DNA of 64,000 nucleotides from Desertimonas sp963772825 (GTDB taxonomy: Bacteria > Actinomycetota > Acidimicrobiia > Acidimicrobiales > Ilumatobacteraceae), in contig CAVYYX010000020.1 in assembly GCA_963772825.1 (NCBI GenBank), forward strand, positions 248,001 through 312,000, given 5' to 3'. Position 1 is the first letter of the stretch; every line of letters starts with the position of its first letter. The notes beneath the pieces were generated by a model. It did not search any database. It saw only the letters and a program-made list of their open reading frames with translations, and was not told the origin of the DNA. The position numbers and the translations under genes were made by a program. Shown here piece after piece: positions 33,515-41,488 of the stretch.

Positions 33515-34576
33515 TCAGCGAGTGAGCGAAGCGAGCGAGCCAGAGTTAGGCAGCGGATGGTGGCAGGCGACGTAGTGGTGGTCGGCAGGCGTCCCGGATG
33601 GCGCGGCGACGGGCGTGAGGATCGGCTCGACATCTGCGCACACACTCGTCGCTCGCGGACAGCGGGGTGCGAAGCGGCAGCCAGCCGGCTGGGCGTTCTT
33701 GGCGAACATCGCCGTCGGTGGTTCCCCGGACACCAGCGGCGTCCGAGCGGCGACGGCTGGGTCCGGCACGGGGATCGCGTCGAGCAGCATCCGCGTGTAC
33801 GGGTGCGCCGGGGCTGCGTAAAGCAGCTCGCTGGCGGCCACCTCGCAGAGCTTGCCGAGGTACATCACGGCGACCCGGTCACTGACGTTCTTGACGACGG
33901 CGAGGTCGTGGGCGATGAACAGCAGGGAGAGCTGATGACTGGCTTTGAGATCCTCGAGCAGGTTGAGGACCTGGGCCTGCACGCTCACGTCGAGTGCCGA
34001 GACGGGCTCGTCGCAGATCACGAGCGTCGGCTCGAGGACCAGCGCTCTGGCGATGGCCACCCGCTGGCACTGACCGCCCGAGAACTCGTGCGGCCGGCTC
34101 TCGGCGGCGCGCTGCGGGTCGATGCCGACCTCGTCGAGCAGACGGTCGACGGTCGCCCATTGCGCGGCGACGTCGCCCCGACTCCAGATCGCCAGTGGTT
34201 GGCGAACGCTGTCGCGCACGGCTCGACGCGGGTTGAGGGCGGCGATCGGATCCTGGAACACCATCTGCATCCCAGTCCACGCGGCGCGCATCGCCGGACG
34301 ATCGAGGGTGGTGAGCTGTTTCCCCTGGAACGACACCGAGCCCGCTGTCGGGGGAGGCAGCTGCATCACGGCCCGGGCCAGCGACGTCTTGCCGCAGCCG
34401 GACTCGCCGACGATCCCGACGGTCTCACCGCGGAGCACGTCGAGGCTGACTCCCGCAACGGCGCTGACAACGAGTCCCGTCCGCCCGACCGGGAACTCGA
34501 CGACGACGTTCTCGGCGCGCAGCAACGTGTCTTCTGAAACGGGCCGGAGATGAGCATCCCCCGTTCCGGCCATCAT
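33515..34576 (-). CDS. Oligopeptide ABC transporter ATP-binding protein (OppF/DppF type)
   Basis: A 353-residue ABC ATPase. Walker A is GESGCGKTSLARAV, the signature is HEFSGGQCQRVAIARAL, Walker B is LVICDEPVSALDVS, and the switch His lies in FIAHDLAVVKN. The C-terminal oligopeptide/dipeptide extension carries a cysteine-rich GCRFAPRCPRATSVC segment that can hold an Fe-S cluster in some homologues. The ATG at 34576 overlaps the stop of the sister ATPase gene. The final GSLASLTR is encoded by a GCGAGCGA-rich short repeat at the gene end. It energises uptake together with the neighbouring permeases. Confidence 0.92.
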   Translation of the reverse strand: MMAGTGDAHLRPVSEDTLLRAENVVVEFPVGRTGLVVSAVAGVSLDVLRGETVGIVGESGCGKTSLARAVMQLPPPTAGSVSFQGKQLTTLDRPAMRAAWTGMQMVFQDPIAALNPRRAVRDSVRQPLAIWSRGDVAAQWATVDRLLDEVGIDPQRAAESRPHEFSGGQCQRVAIARALVLEPTLVICDEPVSALDVSVQAQVLNLLEDLKASHQLSLLFIAHDLAVVKNVSDRVAVMYLGKLCEVAASELLYAAPAHPYTRMLLDAIPVPDPAVAARTPLVSGEPPTAMFAKNAQPAGCRFAPRCPRATSVCADVEPILTPVAAPSGTPADHHYVACHHPLPNSGSLASLTR

Positions 34577-35562
34577 GCACCTCCGACCGGGTACCAACAG
34601 GCGAAGCGGTGGTCGGCGGAGTCGGCGGCGACGAGCGGAGGAGTCTCGACCCGGCACCGGTCGCGGGCGTAGGGGCACCGTGGGGCAAAGGCGCAGCCGG
34701 GCGGTGGATCGACCGGGTCGGGAGGTCGGCCCGGAATCGCCCGCAATCGGGTGTGCGGCGGCGCAGCGATCGGCGGGATGCTGGCGATCAGCGCCTCCGT
34801 GTAGGGCATCTTGACGTCGGCGAACAGCACCGCGGTCGGCGCCTCCTCGACGATCCGTCCGGCGTACATCACCGCGACGCGATCGGTGTGCCCGGCGACG
34901 ACGCCGAGATCGTGGGTGATCAAGACCATGGCCATGTCGCGCTGGCGACGTTGCTCGGCGAGGAGGGCGAGGATCTGCGCTTGGACGGTGACGTCGAGGG
35001 CCGTCGTCGGTTCATCGGCGAACAGCAGTTGTGGCCCGCAGGCCAGGGCGATGGCGATCGTCACCCGCTGGCGCAGGCCGCCGGACAGCTCGTGCGGGTA
35101 CTGCCTGGCCCGCCGTTGCGGATCGGGGATGCGCACCTCGGCAAGCAGGTTCACGGCGGCGCGCCCGGCGTCCCGGCGGGTCATCCCGAGGTGCGCCCGC
35201 AACGGTTCGGCGACCTGCTCGCCGACGCGCATCAGCGGATTCAACGAACCGCCGGGGTCTTGGAACACCATCGCCATGTCGGTGCCCCACGTCGGGCGCA
35301 GTTCCTCGTCGCTGCGCCCGACGAGCTCGGCGCCGGCGAGGCGCACCGACCCCGAGCGCACGACGTCCGGACCGGACAGGAGGCCGAAGATCGAACGGCT
35401 GAGCACCGTCTTGCCAGACCCCGATTCCCCGACGACACCGAGCGCCTCGCCCTTGCAAACCGTCAAGGACACGTGATCGACCGCCCGGACCACTCCGCGG
35501 GCGGTCCGGAAGTGGGTGACGAGGTCGTCGACTTCGAGCAGTGGCGCAGGCGCCTGATCCAT
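34573..35562 (-). CDS. Oligopeptide ABC transporter ATP-binding protein (OppD/DppD type)
   Basis: A 329-residue ABC ATPase. Walker A is GESGSGKTVLSRSI, the signature is HELSGGLRQRVTIAIAL, Walker B is LLFADEPTTALDVT, and the switch His lies in LITHDLGVV. The C-terminal oligopeptide-transporter extension has GCAFAPRCPYARDRC with its conserved cysteines. ATG at 35562 shares one base with the stop of the upstream permease gene. It pairs with the OppF-type ATPase to form the heterodimeric motor. Confidence 0.92.
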   Translation of the reverse strand: MDQAPAPLLEVDDLVTHFRTARGVVRAVDHVSLTVCKGEALGVVGESGSGKTVLSRSIFGLLSGPDVVRSGSVRLAGAELVGRSDEELRPTWGTDMAMVFQDPGGSLNPLMRVGEQVAEPLRAHLGMTRRDAGRAAVNLLAEVRIPDPQRRARQYPHELSGGLRQRVTIAIALACGPQLLFADEPTTALDVTVQAQILALLAEQRRQRDMAMVLITHDLGVVAGHTDRVAVMYAGRIVEEAPTAVLFADVKMPYTEALIASIPPIAAPPHTRLRAIPGRPPDPVDPPPGCAFAPRCPYARDRCRVETPPLVAADSADHRFACWYPVGGA

Positions 35563-36443
35563 CAGATCGCCGCCCCGCGGATGTCGGCCCGGCGGGCGAG
35601 CCAGTCGCCGATCAGGTTGAAGGAGAGCACGGTGAGGAACAACAGGGCACAGGGAAAGACGGTCGCCCACCAGCCTTCGGAGATCGAGTTGCGGTTCTGG
35701 TCGATCAGCTTTCCCCACGTCGGCGTGGGCGTCTCGACGCTGAGGCCGAGAAAGGCCAGCGCCCCCTCGGCGGCGACGAGGATGCCGAGGCCCGTGAAGG
35801 CGACCGTCAGCATCGTCGGGACGAGGTTGGGCAGCACCTCGCGGCCCACAACCCACCGACTCGTCGCCCCGAGGCTGCGCGCCGCGAGCACGTAGTCCGC
35901 CTCGCGGAGCGCCATCGTGCGCGCCCGGACGATGCGCGCCAGCGGGGCGATGGCGAACAGGCCGAGGGTCAACGTGATCTGCCAGCGCCGGTCCAGCCAG
36001 CCGAGCCACGATTGGTCGTCCGTGACGGCGCCGAGCTTGACGATCACCACGATGGCCAGTACGACGGCGGGGACCGACAGCAGGGCGTCGGTCAGGATCC
36101 CGACGAGGCGGTCGGCAGTACCCCGGCGGTACCCGGCGACGAGACCGAGCAGCCCACCGAGCAGCACCCCGATCACCGTGGCGACGATGCCGACGACGAG
36201 CGTCGTGCGGGCGCCGTACACGCACTTGGCGAACACGTCGGAGCCGAGTGCATCGGTACCGAACCAGGCGATCCGTCCCGGGCCGAGGGCGTACTGGCTG
36301 GCGATCTCGTCATCGACGCGCACCCGCTCGTCGAAGCTGCGCACGAACCACAGCCGGTCGCCCAACGCGGCGAGCAGCGCGAGCACGGCGAGGAAGCAGA
36401 TCCCGAAGAGCGCCCCAGCCGAAGGGCGTGCCGTCTTGCTCAT
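35562..36443 (-). CDS. Oligopeptide ABC transporter permease (OppC/DppC type)
   Basis: A 293-residue inner-membrane permease with about six membrane spans. It carries the extracytoplasmic FGTDALGSDVFAKCVYGAR motif typical of the OppC type (residues about 64-82). The cytoplasmic EAA loop is READYVLAARSLGATSRWVV, and the C-terminal EGALAFLGLSVETPTPTWGK is conserved. The ATG at 36443 overlaps the stop of the upstream permease by 4 nt. Confidence 0.92.
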   Translation of the reverse strand: MSKTARPSAGALFGICFLAVLALLAALGDRLWFVRSFDERVRVDDEIASQYALGPGRIAWFGTDALGSDVFAKCVYGARTTLVVGIVATVIGVLLGGLLGLVAGYRRGTADRLVGILTDALLSVPAVVLAIVVIVKLGAVTDDQSWLGWLDRRWQITLTLGLFAIAPLARIVRARTMALREADYVLAARSLGATSRWVVGREVLPNLVPTMLTVAFTGLGILVAAEGALAFLGLSVETPTPTWGKLIDQNRNSISEGWWATVFPCALLFLTVLSFNLIGDWLARRADIRGAAI

Positions 36444-37408
36444 CGCAGGTCGCTCGCCAAGCGGACGCGCGGGTCGATGGCGCCGTACAACAGGTCGACG
36501 AGGAGGTTGGTGACGACGACGGCGACGACGAGCAGGGCGACGATCGCCTGCACGGTGAACAGGTCGCTGCCCTGCACGGCGACGATGAGCAACAGTCCCA
36601 TGCCATCGAGGTCGAAGAACGTCTCGACGACGACCGCCCCGCCGACGATCACGCCGACCTGCACGCCGGCGGAGCTGAGCAGGGTGAACATCGAGTTGGG
36701 TAGGGCGTGGCGCCACAGGATTCGGCGTCGCGAGATCCCCTTGGCCTTGGCGGCGAGCACGAAGTCGCTCTGCAGGGTGAGGACCAGATCTGCGCGCAGC
36801 AGGCGGGTGAGGATGGCCGCCGCGGGGAGCGCCAACGTCACCGCTGGGAGGGTGAAGTTGTAGGCGTGCTCGGCGAGGTCGTCCCACGGATAGACCTTCT
36901 CGGCGATGCGGGGGAACAGCTGCCAGTGCTCGACGAAGAGCAGCTTGATCACGACCGCGATGACGATGACCGGCACGGAGACGAGCAGGAACGACCCAAC
37001 GTTGGCGACGCGGTCGAACGGGCGGTCTCGCCGGGATGCCTGGTGCACGGCCAGCGGCACGGCGATCGCCAGGGCGAGGGTCAGGGCGTAGACCCCGAGC
37101 AGTACCGTGATCATGATTCGCCGGGCGATCAGCGAGCTGACGGCGATGTTGTTCGACACCGAGAAGCCGAAGTCCTGATCGACCACCATCAGCCGCAGCC
37201 AGTGCCAATATTGGGCGAGGTAGTTCTCGTCGAGGTGGAACTTCGCCGTGGTTGCGTCGATCTCCTCCTGGGTGGCGATACCCCCGAGCATCGTGCGCGC
37301 CGGGTCGCCGGGCTGATCGAGTCCGAGCCGCAGCAGCACCATCACGCCGAACGTCACGACGAAGAAGACGATGAGGAATCGCGTCAGCCGCTGGAAGACG
37401 TAGCGCAT
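36440..37408 (-). CDS. Oligopeptide ABC transporter permease (OppB/DppB type)
   Basis: A 322-residue permease with the canonical start MRYVFQRLTRFLIVFFVVTF, five further membrane spans and the EAA loop SDFVLAAKAKGISRRRILWR. ALPNSMFTLLSSAGVQVGVI and FFDLDGMGLLLIVAVQGSD follow, as in OppB/DppB. It forms the translocation pore with the OppC-type partner. It begins 35 nt after the binding-protein gene, the largest gap in the operon, which may allow a higher level of binding protein. Confidence 0.92.
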   Translation of the reverse strand: MRYVFQRLTRFLIVFFVVTFGVMVLLRLGLDQPGDPARTMLGGIATQEEIDATTAKFHLDENYLAQYWHWLRLMVVDQDFGFSVSNNIAVSSLIARRIMITVLLGVYALTLALAIAVPLAVHQASRRDRPFDRVANVGSFLLVSVPVIVIAVVIKLLFVEHWQLFPRIAEKVYPWDDLAEHAYNFTLPAVTLALPAAAILTRLLRADLVLTLQSDFVLAAKAKGISRRRILWRHALPNSMFTLLSSAGVQVGVIVGGAVVVETFFDLDGMGLLLIVAVQGSDLFTVQAIVALLVVAVVVTNLLVDLLYGAIDPRVRLASDLR

Positions 37409-37443
37409 CGTTCCTCGGTCACCCAGCCATCACCGGGCAGCGG

Positions 37444-39162
37444 TCAGCCGTCGGCCACGTGCAGCGTCTGCGTCCAGAAGACACCAGCTGGCGCACCATC
37501 GGCTGCCACCGTGCCATCGGGCAGCGTCAACGTTCCGAGGCCGGCGACGCTCGACGTCGTCAGCACACCCCAGGGGATCCAGTTGAGCGGGATGTAGTAG
37601 CACTGCTCGGCGAAGACGCGGTTGATGTCCTCGGCGGCGGCGATGGCTTCCTCGTCGGACGTCGACCGTCTCGCCGCGTCGAGGGCGGCGTCGATGTCGG
37701 GGTCGCGCAGCCGGCCGAAGTTGAGCGAGAGTTGGCCGTCGGGGAAGGCGTTCTCGGAGTGCCACCACAGGTACTGCTGGTCGACCCACACCCCGTTGTG
37801 CTGGCGCCACCAGAACACCTCGAACTCGGGCACGCCGAGCACTGCCTGGTTGATGAAGTCGTTCTGCGGGATGGTCACGTCGTCGACGTCGACACCGATG
37901 TCCGACCACCAGGCGAGCAGCACCTCGGCGCCCTGGACGACGACGTTGGCGACGATGTGGCCGAGGGTGAACTCGACGTCCTGACCCGTCTCTCCCTCGT
38001 ACTCGGCGATCATCTGCGCCGCAGCGTCGAGGTCTTGTTCGAGCTCGAGCCCGTTGTCCTCCAGATGTCCCTGCTGGCCGGGCGAGAACAGTCCGTTGGC
38101 CGCGGCGTTGAACCCCCCGTTGGTGACGTCATTGAACTCCTCCCGGTCGATCGCCAGTGACAACGCACAGCGCACACGGCGGTCCTGCAACGGCCCCGGC
38201 TTGTCGAAGTCGATGAGCAGGTAGCCGGTGTCGACGTACTCGTCCTGGACCGTGACCGTGAACTCGTCGCCGAGCTCCTGGCCGCGCACGATCGCCCGTC
38301 CGTTCGACGTCGTGACCACGTCGAGGTTGCCGCGCTCGAGCGCCTCGACGGCGATCTCCGAGTCCTCGATCACCCGGAAACTCATCGAGTCGAGGTACGG
38401 CAGCTGGTTCCCGGAGGCGTCGGTCATCCAATAGTCGGGGTTGCGCACGACCTCCAACGAACCGCGCGGCTCGTAGCTGTCGACGATGAACGGCCCGGAG
38501 CCAACCGGTTGGGTGGCGAGCTCGGGGTTCTCGGCAACGTCGGCGAGCCAGAAGGGCGAGGCGATGAGACCCCACTGCCCCGTCAAGGTGTGCGGGAAGT
38601 TGCGCCACGGCAGCGGGCGCTGCGGGTCCCCGTCCTCGCCGGTGTAGATCACGAACGTCAACTCGTCGAGCTGCTCGATCTTCAGGATCATGCGGTCCGG
38701 GTCGTCCGGATGGGGGACCTTGGCGAGGTCCTTGAGGGTGGCGCTGACGAGCGCCCCGGTACCCGTCGCCTGCAGGTTGTAGATCACCGTTGCGGCGTCG
38801 ACCGGGGTGCCGTCGGTGAACTCGATGCCGTCACGGATCTTGATCGTCCATTCCGTGTAGTCGTCGTTCGGTTCGATCGAAGAGGCGAGCATGCCGTGTA
38901 CCTGGCCGTCGTCGCCGAACACGGCCACGGAGTCGAAGAACGTGCGCGCCCTCGTGTAGCAGTACGAATCGCAGCGCATCGCCGCCGGCGTCCACGGGTT
39001 GCCCACCTCGGCGTCGCCGGAGACGACGAGGTGTCCTCCCGGTACGGGTGCCTGTGGACGCACGTCGGCGCTCGCGCCCGGCGCGGCCGACGCCAGGGCG
39101 ACGAGGATCGCCACGCCGGCGATCGCCCCGGCGGGCCTTCGTCCAGATCCGTTGTTGCCCAT
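37444..39162 (-). CDS. Oligopeptide ABC transporter substrate-binding protein
   Basis: A 572-residue extracytoplasmic solute-binding protein of family 5. A signal peptide (GAIAGVAILVALASAAPGASA, written here as GVAILVALASAAPGASA, about 16-32) has no lipobox cysteine, so it may be free or held by partners. The core has MLASSIEPNDDYTEWTIKIR, RDGIEFTDGTPVDAATVIYN and PVGSGPFIVDSYEPRG, then RCALSLAIDREEFNDV. It should deliver peptides or related ligands to the permease complex. It is the first gene of the transporter operon, divergent from the PPK2 gene across 49 bp that must hold both promoters. Ligand unknown. Confidence 0.9.
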   Translation of the reverse strand: MGNNGSGRRPAGAIAGVAILVALASAAPGASADVRPQAPVPGGHLVVSGDAEVGNPWTPAAMRCDSYCYTRARTFFDSVAVFGDDGQVHGMLASSIEPNDDYTEWTIKIRDGIEFTDGTPVDAATVIYNLQATGTGALVSATLKDLAKVPHPDDPDRMILKIEQLDELTFVIYTGEDGDPQRPLPWRNFPHTLTGQWGLIASPFWLADVAENPELATQPVGSGPFIVDSYEPRGSLEVVRNPDYWMTDASGNQLPYLDSMSFRVIEDSEIAVEALERGNLDVVTTSNGRAIVRGQELGDEFTVTVQDEYVDTGYLLIDFDKPGPLQDRRVRCALSLAIDREEFNDVTNGGFNAAANGLFSPGQQGHLEDNGLELEQDLDAAAQMIAEYEGETGQDVEFTLGHIVANVVVQGAEVLLAWWSDIGVDVDDVTIPQNDFINQAVLGVPEFEVFWWRQHNGVWVDQQYLWWHSENAFPDGQLSLNFGRLRDPDIDAALDAARRSTSDEEAIAAAEDINRVFAEQCYYIPLNWIPWGVLTTSSVAGLGTLTLPDGTVAADGAPAGVFWTQTLHVADG

Positions 39163-39211
39163 GTGGTCCCCTCGGACACGATACGACCGAGCGAGATTAC
39201 GGTGTGCTCCG

Positions 39212-40045
39212 ATGCCGCATCGGACTCAGCCCATCGGGTCGACGGACGAGGTGCTCGATCTCGTGCGCGTCGGGCGTCGTCTGCACCTCGACGACCATGA
39301 TCCAGGCGAGACGTTCGGGTGGCAGAAGGGCCCGGCGAAGGCGGCCCTCGCGGCGGAGGTCGCCCGCCTTGCCGAGTTGCAGACGCTGTTGTTCGCCGAG
39401 CGCACGCGGTCGGTGCTCGTCGTCCTCCAGGCAATGGACGCGGGCGGCAAGGACGGCGTGCTGCGCGAGGTGCTCACCGGGCTCAACCCAGCGGGTGTCC
39501 GGGTCACGTCGTTCGGCGTGCCGTCGGACGAGGAGCTGAGCCACGACTTCCTCTGGCGGGTGCACCGGCACACCCCCGCGGCCGGGCAGATCGGCGTGTT
39601 CAACCGCAGCCACTACGAGGACGTCCTCGTCGTGCGCGTCAAGAAGTTGGCGCCGACCGCCGTGTGGCGCAGGCGCTACGCGCACATCCGGCAGTTCGAG
39701 CAGCTGCTCGTCGACGAGGGCACGACGATCGTCAAGCTGTTCTTGAACGTCTCCGCCGAGGAGCAACGGAAGCGCTTCCAGGATCGCATCGACAGCCCCG
39801 ACGAGCGCTGGAAGTTCCGCCTCGGCGATCTGGATGACCGCAAGTTGCGACCGGCGTATCTCAAGGCGTACCGCGATGCCTTGGTCCGCACTTCGGTGCC
39901 CCACGCTCCGTGGTACGTCATCCCCGGCGACCACAAGTGGGTGCGCAACCTGACGGTGGCCCGAATCCTCCGGCACACCATCGAGCGGCTCGACCCGCAG
40001 TATCCCAAGCCGGAACCCGGCATCGAGGGGCTCATCGTCACCTGA
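39212..40045 (+). CDS. ppk2: Polyphosphate kinase 2 (PPK2 family)
   Basis: A 277-residue PPK2-type polyphosphate:nucleotide phosphotransferase. Walker A is VLQAMDAGGKDGVLREVL (about residues 71-88), Walker B-like FNRSHYEDVLVVRVK follows, and the lid carries SAEEQRKRFQDRIDSPDERW. GVPSDEELSHDFLWRVH is the conserved catalytic-lid element. It makes nucleoside di- or triphosphates from polyphosphate. Class I, II or III cannot be assigned with confidence by eye. ATG at 39212 gives a normal length. Transcription is likely monocistronic, with a 34-bp gap to the next gene. Confidence 0.92.
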   Translation: MPHRTQPIGSTDEVLDLVRVGRRLHLDDHDPGETFGWQKGPAKAALAAEVARLAELQTLLFAERTRSVLVVLQAMDAGGKDGVLREVLTGLNPAGVRVTSFGVPSDEELSHDFLWRVHRHTPAAGQIGVFNRSHYEDVLVVRVKKLAPTAVWRRRYAHIRQFEQLLVDEGTTIVKLFLNVSAEEQRKRFQDRIDSPDERWKFRLGDLDDRKLRPAYLKAYRDALVRTSVPHAPWYVIPGDHKWVRNLTVARILRHTIERLDPQYPKPEPGIEGLIVT

Positions 40046-40079
40046 GCCGAGGGCGCGGCGGGTTTGTACAGTTCGTCAA

Positions 40080-40961
40080 GTGTCCGTGGTGATCCCGACG
40101 ACGTTGGCGGAGGCGGTCGCCGTGCTCGCGGAACGGCCCGACGCCGTCATCCTCGCCGGCGGCACGGACCTGATGGTCGACGTCAACGAGGGGCATCGGC
40201 GGATCCATCCCGACGAGCTCGTCGTGTGCGTGAGCCGGATTCCCGAGCTGAGTTCGTGGACCCTCGACCGTGCCGCCCGCAGGTTGCGTGTAGGTGCCGC
40301 CGTCACCTACGCCGAGTTGGCCGCGCCGCCACTCGCCGGCCTCGTGCCGGCTCTCGGCCAAGCGGCACGCACCGTCGGGTCCCCGCAGATCCGCAACGCG
40401 GCGACGATCGGCGGCAACATCGCCACGTGTTCACCGGCCGGCGACGGCCTGCCGGTGCTCGCCGCCGTGGAGGCGACGGTCGAGTTGGTCAGCGGTGACG
40501 GGGTACGCGATCTGCCGATCGGCGAATTGATGCTCGGCGTCAAGCGGACGGGGCTGCGCCCCGGCGAGCTGATCACGGCCATCACCGTGCCGTTGCTCGA
40601 AGGTTGGCAGGGGTACGCCAAAGTCGGCGTGCGCAACGCGATGGTGATCGCCATCTCCGGGGCGTGCCTGGCGGTCGATGTGCCGTCCAGGTCGGTGCGT
40701 CTCGCATTGGCGTCGGTCGCCCCGACGATCGTGCGGGCAACGGCGGCGGAGGCGTTCGTGGTCGAGGCAGTCGACTGGTCAGCCGGAGAGATCCCGGCCC
40801 GGGCGGTCGCCGAGTTCGGGAGACTGGCGGCGACGGCGAGCACGCCGATCGACGACCACCGCTCGACCGCCGCCTACCGGCGGCACTCGATCGACGTGCT
40901 GGCCCGCCGCCTGCTGCGCCGGGCATTCACCGTGGCCGGCGCCGAGCAGGTACCGGCATGA
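40080..40961 (+). CDS. Xanthine-dehydrogenase-family FAD-binding subunit
   Basis: A 293-residue FAD subunit (CoxM/XdhB type). The FAD motifs are VILAGGTDLMVDVNEG (about residues 23-38) and RNAATIGGNIATCSPAGDGL. The C-terminal CO-dehydrogenase flavoprotein domain follows (VRNAMVIAISGACLAV). It transfers electrons from the [2Fe-2S] subunit to NAD or another acceptor. The start is GTG at 40080. Its stop overlaps the next ATG by 4 nt, as in other three-subunit molybdenum hydroxylases. Confidence 0.92.
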   Translation: MSVVIPTTLAEAVAVLAERPDAVILAGGTDLMVDVNEGHRRIHPDELVVCVSRIPELSSWTLDRAARRLRVGAAVTYAELAAPPLAGLVPALGQAARTVGSPQIRNAATIGGNIATCSPAGDGLPVLAAVEATVELVSGDGVRDLPIGELMLGVKRTGLRPGELITAITVPLLEGWQGYAKVGVRNAMVIAISGACLAVDVPSRSVRLALASVAPTIVRATAAEAFVVEAVDWSAGEIPARAVAEFGRLAATASTPIDDHRSTAAYRRHSIDVLARRLLRRAFTVAGAEQVPA

Positions 40962-41488
40962 GCGAGCGAGTCTTCGAGCGAGCAGACCAGCGTCACGGCG
41001 AGCACTATTCGCTGCACGTCAACGGCCTCGACCATGAGGTCGCCGGGGAGTGGCTCGGGGAGAGCTTGCTCTACGTGTTGCGCGAGCGGCTCGGGCTGTA
41101 CGGCGCGAAGGGGGCGTGCGAGCAGGGCGAGTGCGGCTCGTGCAGCGTGCTCGTCGACGGCGCGCTGGTCTGCTCGTGCCTCGTCTTGGCGGCCAGCGCC
41201 GTCGGCCTGCCGATCGTCACGATCGAGGGCATCGCCGGCGACGGCGAGCACCCGACGGACGTCCAGCGGGCGTTCGTCGACGCCGGGGCGGTGCAGTGTG
41301 GGTTCTGCACGCCGGGGCTGGTGATGGCAGTGCACGACCTGCTCGACCGCGTCGCCGAACCGACCCCGACGGAGATCGCCGAGGAGCTGTCGGGCAACAT
41401 CTGCCGCTGCACCGGCTACGGGCGGATCATCGCCGCCGTGCAACAGGTCGCGGTTGCTCGGCGGGCCGCGGTCGCGGTCGACACGTGA
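40958..41488 (+). CDS. Xanthine-dehydrogenase-family [2Fe-2S] subunit
   Basis: A 176-residue iron-sulfur subunit. The plant-type ferredoxin domain carries GACEQGECGSCSVLVDGALVCSC (key cysteines in ACEQGECGSCSV and ALVCSC). The C-terminal helical domain binds the second cluster through GAVQCGFCTPGLVM and GNICRCTGYGRI. Both [2Fe-2S] clusters appear complete. The N-terminal stretch MSERVFERADQ is unusual for the family and reads from a GAGCGAGCGA-rich segment. The stop overlaps the large-subunit GTG. Confidence 0.93.
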   Translation: MSERVFERADQRHGEHYSLHVNGLDHEVAGEWLGESLLYVLRERLGLYGAKGACEQGECGSCSVLVDGALVCSCLVLAASAVGLPIVTIEGIAGDGEHPTDVQRAFVDAGAVQCGFCTPGLVMAVHDLLDRVAEPTPTEIAEELSGNICRCTGYGRIIAAVQQVAVARRAAVAVDT

